Assembly (NCBI RefSeq): GCF_017565405.1
Contig: NZ_JAGEKR010000001.1
Location: forward strand, 124,001 to 188,000
Reading direction: 5' to 3'
DNA length: 64,000 nt
DNA from: Allobranchiibius sp. CTAmp26
GTDB lineage: Bacteria; Actinomycetota; Actinomycetes; Actinomycetales; Dermatophilaceae
A program made the position numbers and the translations under genes. The notes under the pieces are model-generated. The model had not been told where the DNA came from, searched no databases, and saw only the letters and a program-made list of their open reading frames with translations. Shown here in pieces: positions 51,174 to 59,018 of the stretch; the stretch's first letter is position 1; each line of letters begins with the position of its first letter.

Positions 51174-52474
51174 CGGGTTTCACCGTCCGGCAGCCGCGGG
51201 ACCCGCGAGACGCGGGCGTCGTGGGGGTCCAGGTCGAAGAGGGTGCGCAACAGGGCCGCGTAGTCCTGGCCGTGCTCCTCGCCGGCCAGCTGCTTCATCC
51301 GGACCGTCGGGGTGTGCAGGATCTTCTCGGTGACCCGGTGCAGCGTCTGGCGCACCTGCGCCCGCTGCGCATCGGTCAGTTCCATCCGGCTGCCCAGCCG
51401 GTCCATCTCCGCGTCGACGACATCGGCGGCCCGCACCCGCAGGGCCGACACCGTCGGCACGACTGCGGCGGACCGACGCAGCACCAGGAACTCGGCGACC
51501 TCGGCGGTGACCAGGTCCTGTACGACGCGCAGCGAGTCGCGCTGCGGGCCGTCGGCGGTGGTGCGGGCGCCGAGCTCGTCCAGCGTGACGAGGGTGACGC
51601 CGTCGAGCTGGCCGCATACAGGGTCGATGTCCCGCGGGAGCGCCAGGTCGATCAGCACCATCGGCCGGGTCGCGGGTCCGTCGGCGTACAGCAGGTGCGG
51701 CACCAGGACGTGCCCGACCGCGCCGGTGCACGAGATCACGATGTCGGCGCCGGCGACAGTGTCGGCCAGTTCCGCCCAGGGCCGCGCGGTGGACCCGGTG
51801 GAGGCGGCGAGACGCTGCCCGTGCTCCGGCGTGCGGTTGACGATGGTCAGGGCGCCGACCCCGGCACGGGTGAGGGTGTGCGCAGCGAGCGCACTCATCG
51901 AGCCCGCACCGATGATGACCGCGGACTGCGCGGACAGCGCGCCCAGGTGCTCCTGCGCGATGCCCAGCGACTGCTCGACGAGCGAGCGGCTGACCGTGTC
52001 CAGGTCGGTCTCGGCGTGCACCCGCTTGCCCACCCGCAGCGCGTGCTGCACGAGCTCCGACAGCGACGATCCGAGTCGGCCGGCGTCCTGCGCGGCCCGC
52101 ATCGAGGCACGCAGCTGACCCAGGATCTGACTCTCGCCGATCGCCATGGAGTCCAGCCCGGCCGCCACGGAGAAGAGGTGGGCGACGGCCCGGTCCTCGA
52201 AGTGCACGTAGAGGTGGTCGCGCAGTGCCGGCAGCGGCATCCCGGTGACGGCCGCGAGCGTCTCGCTGATCGAGGTGACCGCACCGTGGAACGTGCCGAC
52301 CTCGGCGTACAGCTCGGTGCGGTTGCAGGTGGACAGCACGAGCAACTCGCTGACGTGCTCGTTGCCGACCAGGGACTGCCCGATTCGGTCCTGCTGAACG
52401 TCGTTCAGGACGACGCGCTCGAGGGTGGCGAGGTCGGCGGTCCGGTGGGAGATGCCGATGACGATGACGCTCAT
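51170..52474 (-). CDS. hemA: Glutamyl-tRNA reductase
   Basis: 434 residues, the first committed step of C5-pathway tetrapyrrole synthesis, reducing Glu-tRNA to glutamate-1-semialdehyde with NADPH. The nucleophile is C50 in LSTCNRTELYAE; GESQILGQ and GAGSMSALAAHTL (NADPH site) follow, with the C-terminal helical dimerisation domain from ~315. ATG at 52474 overlaps the rex stop as ATGA, so expression is tied to Rex. Feedback regulation by heme is known for the family but not shown here. Confidence 0.96.
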   Translation of the reverse strand: MSVIVIGISHRTADLATLERVVLNDVQQDRIGQSLVGNEHVSELLVLSTCNRTELYAEVGTFHGAVTSISETLAAVTGMPLPALRDHLYVHFEDRAVAHLFSVAAGLDSMAIGESQILGQLRASMRAAQDAGRLGSSLSELVQHALRVGKRVHAETDLDTVSRSLVEQSLGIAQEHLGALSAQSAVIIGAGSMSALAAHTLTRAGVGALTIVNRTPEHGQRLAASTGSTARPWAELADTVAGADIVISCTGAVGHVLVPHLLYADGPATRPMVLIDLALPRDIDPVCGQLDGVTLVTLDELGARTTADGPQRDSLRVVQDLVTAEVAEFLVLRRSAAVVPTVSALRVRAADVVDAEMDRLGSRMELTDAQRAQVRQTLHRVTEKILHTPTVRMKQLAGEEHGQDYAALLRTLFDLDPHDARVSRVPRLPDGETR

Positions 52475-53151
52475 CCGCTGGCCTCGATCCCGTCGGTGGC
52501 GATCCGGGCGTCGTCCTTGCCGCGCTGCTCGTGGAAGGCCAGGATCTGCAGCTCGGTGGCGAGGTCGACCTTGCGCACCTGGGTGTGCGACGGGACGCTC
52601 AGCACCCCGGGAGCGAAGTTCAGGATCGAGCGCACTCCCAGCTCGACCACGGCGTCGGCGACCTCCTGGGCCGCGACGGGCGGGGTGGAGATGACGGCGA
52701 TGACCTGCTCGGTGACGGTGGCGGCGAACTGCTCGAAGTCCACGACCCGCATGCCCGCAATCTCGGTGCCGACCACGGCGGGGTCCCGGTCGACGAGCCA
52801 CTGCACCCGGAATCCCCGGGTGGCGAAGCCGCTGTACGCCGCGAGAGCGTGGCCGAGGTTGCCCATCCCGATGATCGCGACCGACCACGGGTGCTGCAGT
52901 CCGAGCTGGCGGGTGATCTCGCTGGCCAGCCGCTCCACGTCGTAGCCCACGCCGCGCACGCCGTACGAGCCGAGGTACGACAGATCCTTGCGCAACCCGG
53001 CCGAACGGACACCGGCGATGGTCGCCAGCTCCTCGGAGGAGACGACCTCCACACCGGCTGTCACCAGGGGGTGCAGGGCACGTAGGTAGACCGGAAGCCG
53101 AGCTACCGTCGCGTCCGGGATGTCCCGCCGCGTCATGGGGTCGGTCGTCAA
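52471..53151 (-). CDS. rex: Redox-sensing transcriptional repressor Rex
   Basis: 226 residues. N-terminal winged helix (RDIPDATVARLPVYLRAL, then VSSEELATIAGVRSAGLRKDLSYLGSYG, recognition helix RSAGLRKDL) and a Rossmann domain with VAIIGMGNLGHALAAYSGF that senses NADH/NAD+; the domain-swapped C-terminal helix is LATELQILAFHEQR. A TTG at 53151 behind GGGAGGAG (53162-53169) is preferred; an ATG at 53136 is the alternative. It heads a translationally linked hemA-hemC-hemD-hemB operon with its own operator upstream, the arrangement known for Streptomyces rex-hemACD. Confidence 0.95.
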   Translation of the reverse strand: MTTDPMTRRDIPDATVARLPVYLRALHPLVTAGVEVVSSEELATIAGVRSAGLRKDLSYLGSYGVRGVGYDVERLASEITRQLGLQHPWSVAIIGMGNLGHALAAYSGFATRGFRVQWLVDRDPAVVGTEIAGMRVVDFEQFAATVTEQVIAVISTPPVAAQEVADAVVELGVRSILNFAPGVLSVPSHTQVRKVDLATELQILAFHEQRGKDDARIATDGIEASG

Positions 53152-53233
53152 GAGCGCTCGACTCCTCCCGAGGTCGGCAGGCCCTATATCAAACGCCTGC
53201 GCAGAGGATGTAATACCCCCTGACCATAAGACT

Positions 53234-53251
53234 TTGTGAAGGCATGCACAA
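53234..53251. promoter_or_regulatory. Rex operator
   Basis: TTGTGAA (53234-53240), four bases, then TGCACAA (53245-53251) match the Rex consensus TTGTGAA-n4-TTCACAA with one mismatch. It lies 83 bases upstream of the rex start, so Rex should repress its own operon, including heme synthesis, when NADH is low. Confidence 0.85.
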
Positions 53252-53299
53252 AATCGCTCCGCGGCGTCATAAGTGCTAAGCGGCACTACACCTGCCGCA

Positions 53300-53863
53300 T
53301 CAGCCCCCTGCTCGCGGCAGAGCGTGGATCGCGGTCTCCGCGATGGCGAGGAGCTCTTCGAGGGTGCCGCCGTCGCGAGCACGGCCGGACATGCCACGCA
53401 TGACGGCGACCAGGAACGCGGCAAGGTGGTCGGTGGACGCCGCGGGTGCGAGGTCGCCGTCCCGCACCGCCTTGTCGAGCCGATCCTTGATCTTCGCGTA
53501 CAGGACCTCGCGCTGCGCTTCGAGCCGCGGCTCGGTCAGCATCAGGCACCCCGCGGGTGTGGCCGCGTCGGTATGAGCGTGTGCCGTGTCGTCCAACATC
53601 CTCGCGATGGCCTCGTGCGCGCTCGGGAGCGCGGCGGCACGGTCGACCGCCTCACAGGTGCGCGCGAAGTACAGCGCTGACGCCTCTTCGAACAGGCGGT
53701 GCTTGTCACCGAACGCCGCGTAGAGACTCGGAGGCGTCACTCCCATCGCGGACGTCAGCATCGCGAGCGAGGTCCTCTCGTACCCGGACCGCCAGAACTG
53801 CTCGAGAGCCGCTCCCAGGGCGACGTCCCGATCGAAACTCCGCGGGCGACCAGCCATGCCCAT
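53300..53863 (-). CDS. TetR-family transcriptional regulator
   Basis: 187 residues from the ATG at 53863 (or 53857). The helix-turn-helix is DVALGAALEQFWRSGYERTSLAMLTSAMGVTPPSLYAAFGDKHRLFEEA (recognition helix PPSLYAAFG). The C-terminal region (TPAGCLMLTEPRL, TLEELLAIAETAI) fits the TetR_C_16/AcrR-like subgroup responding to lipophilic compounds. It lies divergently to an SDR gene with two matching operators in the shared gap and a TACGAT -10 six bases ahead of its start. Confidence 0.87.
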   Translation of the reverse strand: MGMAGRPRSFDRDVALGAALEQFWRSGYERTSLAMLTSAMGVTPPSLYAAFGDKHRLFEEASALYFARTCEAVDRAAALPSAHEAIARMLDDTAHAHTDAATPAGCLMLTEPRLEAQREVLYAKIKDRLDKAVRDGDLAPAASTDHLAAFLVAVMRGMSGRARDGGTLEELLAIAETAIHALPRAGG

Positions 53864-53869
53864 GAGCAT

Positions 53870-53875
53870 ATCGTA
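53870..53875 (-). promoter_or_regulatory. -10 element TACGAT of the TetR gene (leaderless)
   Basis: On the minus strand TACGAT ends six bases before the ATG at 53863 and overlaps operator site 1. Confidence 0.45.
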
Positions 53876-53886
53876 TCGATCACTAC
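53873..53886. promoter_or_regulatory. TetR operator site 1
   Basis: GTATCGATCACTAC, ten of fourteen positions palindromic; the identical sequence recurs at 53916-53929, 43 bases away (four helical turns). It overlaps the -10 of the regulator's own promoter, indicating autoregulation. Confidence 0.65.
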
Positions 53887-53915
53887 GAATTGTGTTACCG
53901 TCGTCAGACCAAACA

Positions 53916-53929
53916 GTATCGATCACTAC
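53916..53929. promoter_or_regulatory. TetR operator site 2
   Basis: Exact second copy of GTATCGATCACTAC, 14 bases upstream of the SDR start codon at 53944 and overlapping the probable -10 (CAGTAT, 53914-53919) of that promoter. Confidence 0.65.
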
Positions 53930-53943
53930 AGAATGAGGTCATC

Positions 53944-54660
53944 GTGGATATCAAGGGTGCGGTCGTACTTGTCACCGGAGCCAACCGAGGCATCGGCGCG
54001 CAGTTCGTCGAGCAGTTGCAACGGCGCGGAGCAGCCAAGATCTACGCCGCCGCCCGCGATGCCGACTCGATCGACGCCGACGGGGTACATCCGCTCCACC
54101 TCGACATCACCGACCCCGACCAGATCGAAGCGACGGCCGCCGCGGCGGGCGATGTCCAGGTGCTCATCAACAACGCCGGTATCTCCACGGGCACCTCACT
54201 CGTGACCGGAGACGAGGCGAGCATCCGGCGCGAGATGGACACGAACTTCTTCGGGCCGCTGCTCATGACGCGTGCCTTCGCGCCCATCCTGGCGGTCAAC
54301 GGCGGAGGGGCGATCCTCAACGTCGTCTCGGCGCTGTCCTGGTTCACCGCTCCGGGCGCCGGCGCGTACGCCGCATCGAAGGCCGCAGCCTGGATGCTCT
54401 CCGACAGCGCGCGGCTGGAGCTCGCCGCGCAGGGCACACACGTCGTCGCCGTGCACATGGGGTTGGTCGACACCGACATGGCCAAGGGCATGCAGGCGCC
54501 CAAGATCTCGCCGTCCGATCTCGCGAACGCCGGTCTGGACGCCGTCGAGTCGGGTGCTCAGGAAGTACTGGCCGACGAATGGGCGAAGTTCGTGAAGTCG
54601 GGGCTCTCCCTCGACCCGTCGGACCGCTACGAGCAGATCTTCGCCGCCCTGAGGGCCTGA
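53944..54660 (+). CDS. SDR family oxidoreductase controlled by the divergent TetR
   Basis: 238 residues from a GTG at 53944 behind GAGG. VLVTGANRGIGAQFV (NADP site), INNAGIS, SALSWFTAPGAGAYAASK (catalytic S...YxxxK) and VHMGLVDTDMAKGM are intact. It is the single predicted target of the adjacent TetR regulator and, with it, interrupts the otherwise continuous minus-strand hem/acyltransferase cluster. SDRs in such pairs often reduce a toxic carbonyl that also induces the regulator; the substrate is unknown. Confidence 0.88.
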   Translation: MDIKGAVVLVTGANRGIGAQFVEQLQRRGAAKIYAAARDADSIDADGVHPLHLDITDPDQIEATAAAAGDVQVLINNAGISTGTSLVTGDEASIRREMDTNFFGPLLMTRAFAPILAVNGGGAILNVVSALSWFTAPGAGAYAASKAAAWMLSDSARLELAAQGTHVVAVHMGLVDTDMAKGMQAPKISPSDLANAGLDAVESGAQEVLADEWAKFVKSGLSLDPSDRYEQIFAALRA

Positions 54661-54673
54661 TCAGAAACGGGTC

Positions 54674-54916
54674 TCAGGCCAGAGCCGCGCGCAGCCGTTT
54701 CTCGTCGACACGCCAGTAGTCGTGCTGGGCGCCGTCGACGAGCGTCACGGGGATCTGTTCGGCGTACTGCTCGCGCAACGCCGGGTCGTCGAGGATCGAG
54801 ACCTCCACCCACCCCACACCGGTGTCGGCCGCGACCGCGGCGATGACCGCCCGCGCCTCGTCGCATAGGTGGCACCCCGGTTTGCCGATGAGGGTGATGC
54901 GCGGATCCTGGGTCAC
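54674..54916 (-). CDS. Glutaredoxin-like protein
   Basis: 80 residues: RITLIGKPGCHLCDEARAVI contains the CHLC active site, DDPALREQYAEQIPVTLVDG the cis-proline (IPVT), then a short C-terminal helix. GTG at 54916 overlaps the acyltransferase stop (GTGA). It is the glutaredoxin-family protein that sits beside the acyltransferase and hem genes in M. tuberculosis (from memory, Rv0508). It reduces disulfides with mycothiol or thioredoxin reductase; a mycoredoxin-like role is possible although mycoredoxins carry CGYC. Confidence 0.87.
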   Translation of the reverse strand: MTQDPRITLIGKPGCHLCDEARAVIAAVAADTGVGWVEVSILDDPALREQYAEQIPVTLVDGAQHDYWRVDEKRLRAALA

Positions 54917-55968
54917 CAGAAGACCGAACGCCGTTGCAGCAGAAGCGAATAGAGAGTCTGCTGAATCGTCTCGCGCACCTGGTCGGTGAGATCGAAGACC
55001 AGCATCGGGTCGTCGGCCGCCGCTGGTTCGAAGCTGTCGGTGGGGATCGGCGCGCCGAATTCGATGATCCACTTGCTGGGCAGCGGGACGAGCCCCAGCG
55101 GTCCCAGCCACGGGAAGGTCGGCGTCAGCGGGAAGTAGGGGAAACCGAAGAGGCGGGCCAGGCTCTTGGCGTTGCCTAGCAGCGGGAAGATCTCCTCGGC
55201 GCCCACGATCGAGCACGGGATGATCGGCACTCCGGTGCGCAGTGCGGCGCTGACGAACCCGCCGCGGCCGAAGCGTTGCAGCCGGTAGCGCTCCCCGAAC
55301 GGTTTGCCGACGCCCTTGAACCCCTCGGGGCACACGAAGGTGAGTTCGCCGGCGCGCAGCAGCCGTTCGGCGTCGGAGTTGGCGGCCAGCGTGGAGCCGG
55401 ACTTGCGGGCCAGATCGCCGAGGACCGGGGACTGGAAGACCAGGTCGGCGCCGAGCGCTCGCGCGTACCGGTGGCCCGGCGTCTCGTCGTGGATCGCGAC
55501 CTGCACCATCAGTCCGTCGACGGGCACCGTGCCGGAGTGGTTGGACACGACGAGCGCGCCACCCTCGAGCGGGAGGTTCTCGATGCCGCGCACCTCCACG
55601 CGGAACCAGCGCTTGTAGATCGGCCGCAGCAGCGGCAGCCAGACCTCATCGGTGAACTCCTGGTCGAAACCGAAGTCGTCGACCTCGTACTCACCGGTCA
55701 GCCGGCGGCGCAGGAAGGCCAGCGCCCTGGTGATCCGGCGGTCCAGGTCCTCCCCCGACAACCCGGCCGCCGCGCCGGTCATCCGCAGCCCGCGCACGAG
55801 CAGCTTGATGATCGATTCGACGTCGTACGACGATCCGCCGGTCTGCGGTGCCGGTGCGGGGTCGGGCACGACATGCAGCGGCCGGTCGGCGCGCGCACCG
55901 GCGAACGCGGAGCGGGGCGGACGCTTGCGGGCGCCGGTGGCGTCGGATCCGGTGGGCTTGTCAGGCAT
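54913..55968 (-). CDS. Lysophospholipid acyltransferase family protein
   Basis: 351 residues. A proline-rich cytoplasmic N-terminus (~1-45) precedes the acyltransferase fold. SNHSGTVPVDG is the catalytic His/Asp motif in a variant H-x6-D spacing (the usual is H-x4-D), VCPEGFKGVGKPFGERY is the glycerol-phosphate/acyl region, and GVPIIPCSIVGAEEIFP the later conserved block. It acylates lysophosphatidate or a glycolipid in the inner leaflet. It overlaps the epimerase gene end and the glutaredoxin start, hence one transcript. Confidence 0.87.
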   Translation of the reverse strand: MPDKPTGSDATGARKRPPRSAFAGARADRPLHVVPDPAPAPQTGGSSYDVESIIKLLVRGLRMTGAAAGLSGEDLDRRITRALAFLRRRLTGEYEVDDFGFDQEFTDEVWLPLLRPIYKRWFRVEVRGIENLPLEGGALVVSNHSGTVPVDGLMVQVAIHDETPGHRYARALGADLVFQSPVLGDLARKSGSTLAANSDAERLLRAGELTFVCPEGFKGVGKPFGERYRLQRFGRGGFVSAALRTGVPIIPCSIVGAEEIFPLLGNAKSLARLFGFPYFPLTPTFPWLGPLGLVPLPSKWIIEFGAPIPTDSFEPAAADDPMLVFDLTDQVRETIQQTLYSLLLQRRSVFW

Positions 55969-56950
55969 GGGCTCCCCCTGCTCGCAGCAGCGCCGTCAGC
56001 CGGTTGTCGCCGCCGAAGACGTCGGTGAATGCTTGGCGTGTGGTGCGCTCCGGGGTGAACCCGAGCACGGTGCGCTGGGCTGTGGTGTCCATCCCCCGCC
56101 CGAAGCACAGCAGGTCCATCTGCTCGGCGTCGAAGTTGCCGACCCGGGTACGTGCGGTGAGCTGCTGGACCAGCGGGCCGGCCTGCGCCAGCACCGGGAG
56201 GGTGGGGCGCCCGGCGATGCGGGCGGCCTGGTGCAGGGTGAGCACGCCCTCACCGGCGACGTTGATGACGCCGGTGCAGTCCTCGCGCAGGGTCGCGGCG
56301 TGGATGGCGCCGATGGCGTCGTCCAGGTGCAGCACCTGGAACCTGCCGTCGAAGCCGACGGGCGAGGGAATCACCGGCAGGTGGAACAGGTCGGAGAACA
56401 TCGTGCGCAGACCCGGGCCAATCACGTTGGCCATCCGCAGCATGCACACCTCGACGTCGGGGCGGCGACGGCCGAAGCCGCGTACATAGGTCTCGACCTC
56501 GACCGAGTCCTTGCCGAAGCCGCGCGGCGGGGTGCGCCGAGCCGTCATATCCTCGGTGAACATCGCGGGGTCGCGCGGCGAGGAGCCGTAGACGGCCGAG
56601 GATGACTTCACGACGAGCCGCTTCAACGAGGGCGCCTTCTGGCACGCAGCGAGCAGCTGCATCGTGCCGATGACGTTGATCTCCTTCTGCGTCGTGCGCC
56701 CGCCCGCCTGTCGCGGCGTGGTGATCACACCCAGGTGTACGACGGTGTCGACGTTCTCCTGCTTGATGATCTTGCCGATGATCGGGTTGCGGATGTCGGC
56801 GCGGACGAACTCCGCCCGGCCGATGTCGTGGGCCGGGCGTACGACGTCGACGGCCAGCACCCGCTCGATCCGCGGGTCGGTCGACAGTGCCCGCGCGGCG
56901 AGGCCGCCGACGAAACGCGAGACCCCGGTGACGAGCACGGTCGTGGCCAT
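55961..56950 (-). CDS. NAD-dependent epimerase/dehydratase family protein (GalE2-like)
   Basis: 329 residues, extended SDR. VLVTGVSRFVGG (NAD site; an R replaces the usual G), SSSAVYGSSPRDP (catalytic Ser) but the expected YxxxK appears as RGFGKDS, so the catalytic tyrosine seems to be missing (GFGKD). This subgroup is found beside the acyltransferase in actinobacteria and may not be a sugar epimerase. ATG at 56950 after AGAGGGAAA. The bS22 gene precedes it by about 108 bases. Confidence 0.84.
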   Translation of the reverse strand: MATTVLVTGVSRFVGGLAARALSTDPRIERVLAVDVVRPAHDIGRAEFVRADIRNPIIGKIIKQENVDTVVHLGVITTPRQAGGRTTQKEINVIGTMQLLAACQKAPSLKRLVVKSSSAVYGSSPRDPAMFTEDMTARRTPPRGFGKDSVEVETYVRGFGRRRPDVEVCMLRMANVIGPGLRTMFSDLFHLPVIPSPVGFDGRFQVLHLDDAIGAIHAATLREDCTGVINVAGEGVLTLHQAARIAGRPTLPVLAQAGPLVQQLTARTRVGNFDAEQMDLLCFGRGMDTTAQRTVLGFTPERTTRQAFTDVFGGDNRLTALLRAGGAHA

Positions 56951-56995
56951 CGGTTTCCCTCTCGCGGGTGCGGAAGATCGCTGTGCGCAGATATT

Positions 56996-57047
56996 ACGAC
57001 GAAGCCCCCGCCCGCCACGGCTCACGCCAGGCGACAGGGGCCTTCGT
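56996..57047 (-). terminator. Hairpin downstream of the bS22 gene
   Basis: ACGACGAAGCCCC (56996-57008) and GGGGCCTTCGT (57037-57047) pair with one bulge over a long loop, twelve bases after the bS22 stop. It may attenuate rather than end transcription, since the next genes are on the same strand. Confidence 0.55.
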
Positions 57048-57058
57048 AGGTCTCGCTA

Positions 57059-57157
57059 CTACTTCTTGTTGCGACGCTGGTGACGCGTCTTGCGCAGCAG
57101 CTTGCGGTGCTTCTTCTTCGCCATCCGCTTGCGGCGCTTCTTGACTACTGAACCCAT
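57059..57157 (-). CDS. Small ribosomal protein bS22 (AURKAIP1/COX24 domain)
   Basis: A 32-residue, strongly basic protein: MGSVVKKRRKRMAKKKHRK then LLRKTRHQRRNKK. This matches the bS22/AURKAIP1-COX24 domain protein found in actinobacterial small ribosomal subunits, and in the same order beside an HTH gene and an epimerase in mycobacteria. It ends in TAG-TAG tandem stops. ATG at 57157 is preceded by a GAACAGCGTTCACGC-type leader. It is too short for most gene finders. Confidence 0.9.
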   Translation of the reverse strand: MGSVVKKRRKRMAKKKHRKLLRKTRHQRRNKK

Positions 57158-57278
57158 GCGTGAACGCTGTCCTTCGATGATCGGGAAATTCGAGAAAGGC
57201 TGTCCGCCAGGCTACGGCATACCCGGGATGCGGCCGAATCAACCGTTTCCTGGCCCGGGCGAGCGGTCTTGGCGGGAT

Positions 57279-57479
57279 TCAGGCGGTACCCATGTAGGAC
57301 TGGCTGAGGTACTCAGTCACGGCTCCCTCGGGCACCCGGAAGGAGCGCCCGACCCGGACGGCCTCGAGTTCGCCGCTGTGCACCAACCGGTAGACCGTCA
57401 TCTTCGACACCCGCATGATGGTGGCGACCTCGGCGACGGTCATGAAGTTGACCTCGCCCACGTTGGTCTCCTGCGGCAT
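57279..57479 (-). CDS. Helix-turn-helix (excisionase/MerR-like) DNA-binding protein
   Basis: 66 residues. MTVAEVATIMRVSKMTVYRLVHSGELEAVRVG is a winged-helix HTH of the excisionase type (recognition helix SKMTVYRLVHSG), followed by RSFRVPEGAVTEYL. It lies 121 bases ahead of bS22 in the conserved proC-HTH-bS22-epimerase order. GAGGG precedes the ATG at 57479. No phage genes are near, so a chromosomal regulator or nucleoid factor is more likely than an excisionase. Confidence 0.88.
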   Translation of the reverse strand: MPQETNVGEVNFMTVAEVATIMRVSKMTVYRLVHSGELEAVRVGRSFRVPEGAVTEYLSQSYMGTA

Positions 57480-57564
57480 GGTGGGGCCCTCGATTTTCTG
57501 TGCGGTCCGCAACGGATGGTCAATTCAGCGGGCCAGGAGTGCGGGTCGGCTGGTGCTGAAATGC

Positions 57565-57594
57565 ACCCTAGGGGTAAAACGCGATCCGTGTGAA
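57565..57594 (-). promoter_or_regulatory. Promoter of the HTH-bS22-epimerase run
   Basis: On the minus strand TTCACA (57594-57589) and TAGGGT (57570-57565) are 18 bases apart, a good -35/-10 pair. It is about 85 bases upstream of the HTH gene start. Confidence 0.5.
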
Positions 57595-57705
57595 GTTTGG
57601 GACTAAAATGTCCAGTCGACACGCCGTACGAGCGTGGATTTTCACCTGTCCGCCTACGGCTGCTGTCGGGCGTCGTCACGGAGCACACGCAGGACCGGGA
57701 CGACA

Positions 57706-57773
57706 ACGGACCACGCGGCGCCCTTACGGCGGTCCCCCACCCCATCGGCGCGCACCACGGACCACGCGGCGCC
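57706..57773. repeat. Direct repeat of 17 bases in the gap before the HTH gene
   Basis: ACGGACCACGCGGCGCC occurs exactly at 57706-57722 and 57757-57773, 51 bases apart. The 318-base gap 57480-57797 otherwise holds only the promoter at 57565-57594 and no gene that I can support. Confidence 0.75.
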
Positions 57774-57797
57774 GTTGTGACGACTCGGCTCGCGAAC

Positions 57798-58994
57798 TCA
57801 GTCGAACCAGACGTCGAGGCCGTGCTCGGGGAAGACCGCCTCACGGGTGGCGAGCACGCACTGGTCGACGCGGTCGTCCGGGTCGGCGCCGGTGGCCCAG
57901 GATTTCCACCACACCCGACCGTGCTCGGCCACGCCGTCGCCCATCCGGGCCGGTCCGGGCCGACCGCAGGACATCCGCGCGTAGTCGTGCCAGGACTGCG
58001 GGATGGCCGTCTCGAGCGGGATCGGCGCGTGAGCCGCGATCCCGAGCAGGTGGGTCCAGGTGCGCGGGACGACGTCGACGATCTCGTAGCCGCCGCCGCC
58101 GAGCGCCACCCAGCGGCCGCCCGCCACCTCGTGCGCCAGGTCGTGCATCGATTCGGCCGCGGTCCGCTGTGCGTCCACCGACAGCCGCAGGTGCGCCAAC
58201 GGATCCAGGTAGTGGGAGTCGCACCCGTGCTGGGTGACCAGCACCTGCGGCGCGAAAGCGCGCAGCAGACCGGGTACGACGGCGTGCACGGCCCGCAGCC
58301 AGGCCGCGTCACCGACCCCCGGCGGCAGCGCGATGTTGGCGGCGCTGCCCGGAGCACCGGGGCCACCGGTGTCCCCTGGGTAGCCGGTGCCCGGGAAGAG
58401 CGTGCGCGGACCTTCGTGGATGGAGATGGTGAGCACCCGCGGGTCGTCCCAGAAGACCTTCTCGACCCCGTCGCCGTGGTGCACGTCGAGATCGACGTAC
58501 GCCACCCGCTGGGCGCCGGCCCGCAGCATCGACTCGATCCCGATGGCCACGTCGTTGTAGACGCAGAACCCGGACGCAGAGCCGGGCATCGCGTGGTGCA
58601 TGCCGCCGGCGAAGTTCACCCCGTGCTGCACCTCGCCCGCCCACACCGCGTCGCACACGTCGCGGGTGCCGGCCGCGATCAGTGCCGACGCCTCGTGCAT
58701 CCCGAGGAACGCTGGGTCGTCGGTGGTGCCGAGCCCGTATCCCACGTCGGCCTGCGAGGGGTCGGCGGACGCGACGCGCACCGCGTCGACGTACGCCGCG
58801 TCGTGCACCGTGCGGATCAGGTCCTCGGTCGGCTCCGACGGTGCCGTGACCTGCACGCCGGGGGCGTCGAAGACGCCGTACTCGCGCGCCAGCATCGCGG
58901 TCAGCGCGAGCCGCCGCGGGTCCATCGGGTGGTGATCGCCGAAGTCGTAGCGGGTGAACCGCTCGTCCCAGACGATCCGCGTCGACGCGGTCAT
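57798..58994 (-). CDS. Histone-deacetylase-fold (AcuC-like) deacetylase
   Basis: 398 residues. Zinc ligands and catalytic residues of class I deacetylases: MHHAMPGSASGFCVYNDVA (charge-relay His pair, ~132), VDLDVHHGDGVE (Asp/His ligands), QHGCDSHYLDPL (Asp ligand) and GGGGYEI near the end. Such AcuC-type enzymes deacetylate lysines, for example of acetyl-CoA synthetase, together with a GNAT acetyltransferase; indeed an acetyltransferase gene (59019-59585) sits just upstream, so a lysine acetylation/deacetylation pair is possible. ATG 58994 behind GAGGAG. Confidence 0.93.
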   Translation of the reverse strand: MTASTRIVWDERFTRYDFGDHHPMDPRRLALTAMLAREYGVFDAPGVQVTAPSEPTEDLIRTVHDAAYVDAVRVASADPSQADVGYGLGTTDDPAFLGMHEASALIAAGTRDVCDAVWAGEVQHGVNFAGGMHHAMPGSASGFCVYNDVAIGIESMLRAGAQRVAYVDLDVHHGDGVEKVFWDDPRVLTISIHEGPRTLFPGTGYPGDTGGPGAPGSAANIALPPGVGDAAWLRAVHAVVPGLLRAFAPQVLVTQHGCDSHYLDPLAHLRLSVDAQRTAAESMHDLAHEVAGGRWVALGGGGYEIVDVVPRTWTHLLGIAAHAPIPLETAIPQSWHDYARMSCGRPGPARMGDGVAEHGRVWWKSWATGADPDDRVDQCVLATREAVFPEHGLDVWFD

Positions 58995-59018
58995 CGACTC
59001 CTCATCGACCGGTCCTCG

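Noticed and set aside
57279-57479. Phage excisionase
   Set aside because: Although the HTH is excisionase-like, the gene lies in the conserved proC-bS22 order with no phage or integrase genes near.
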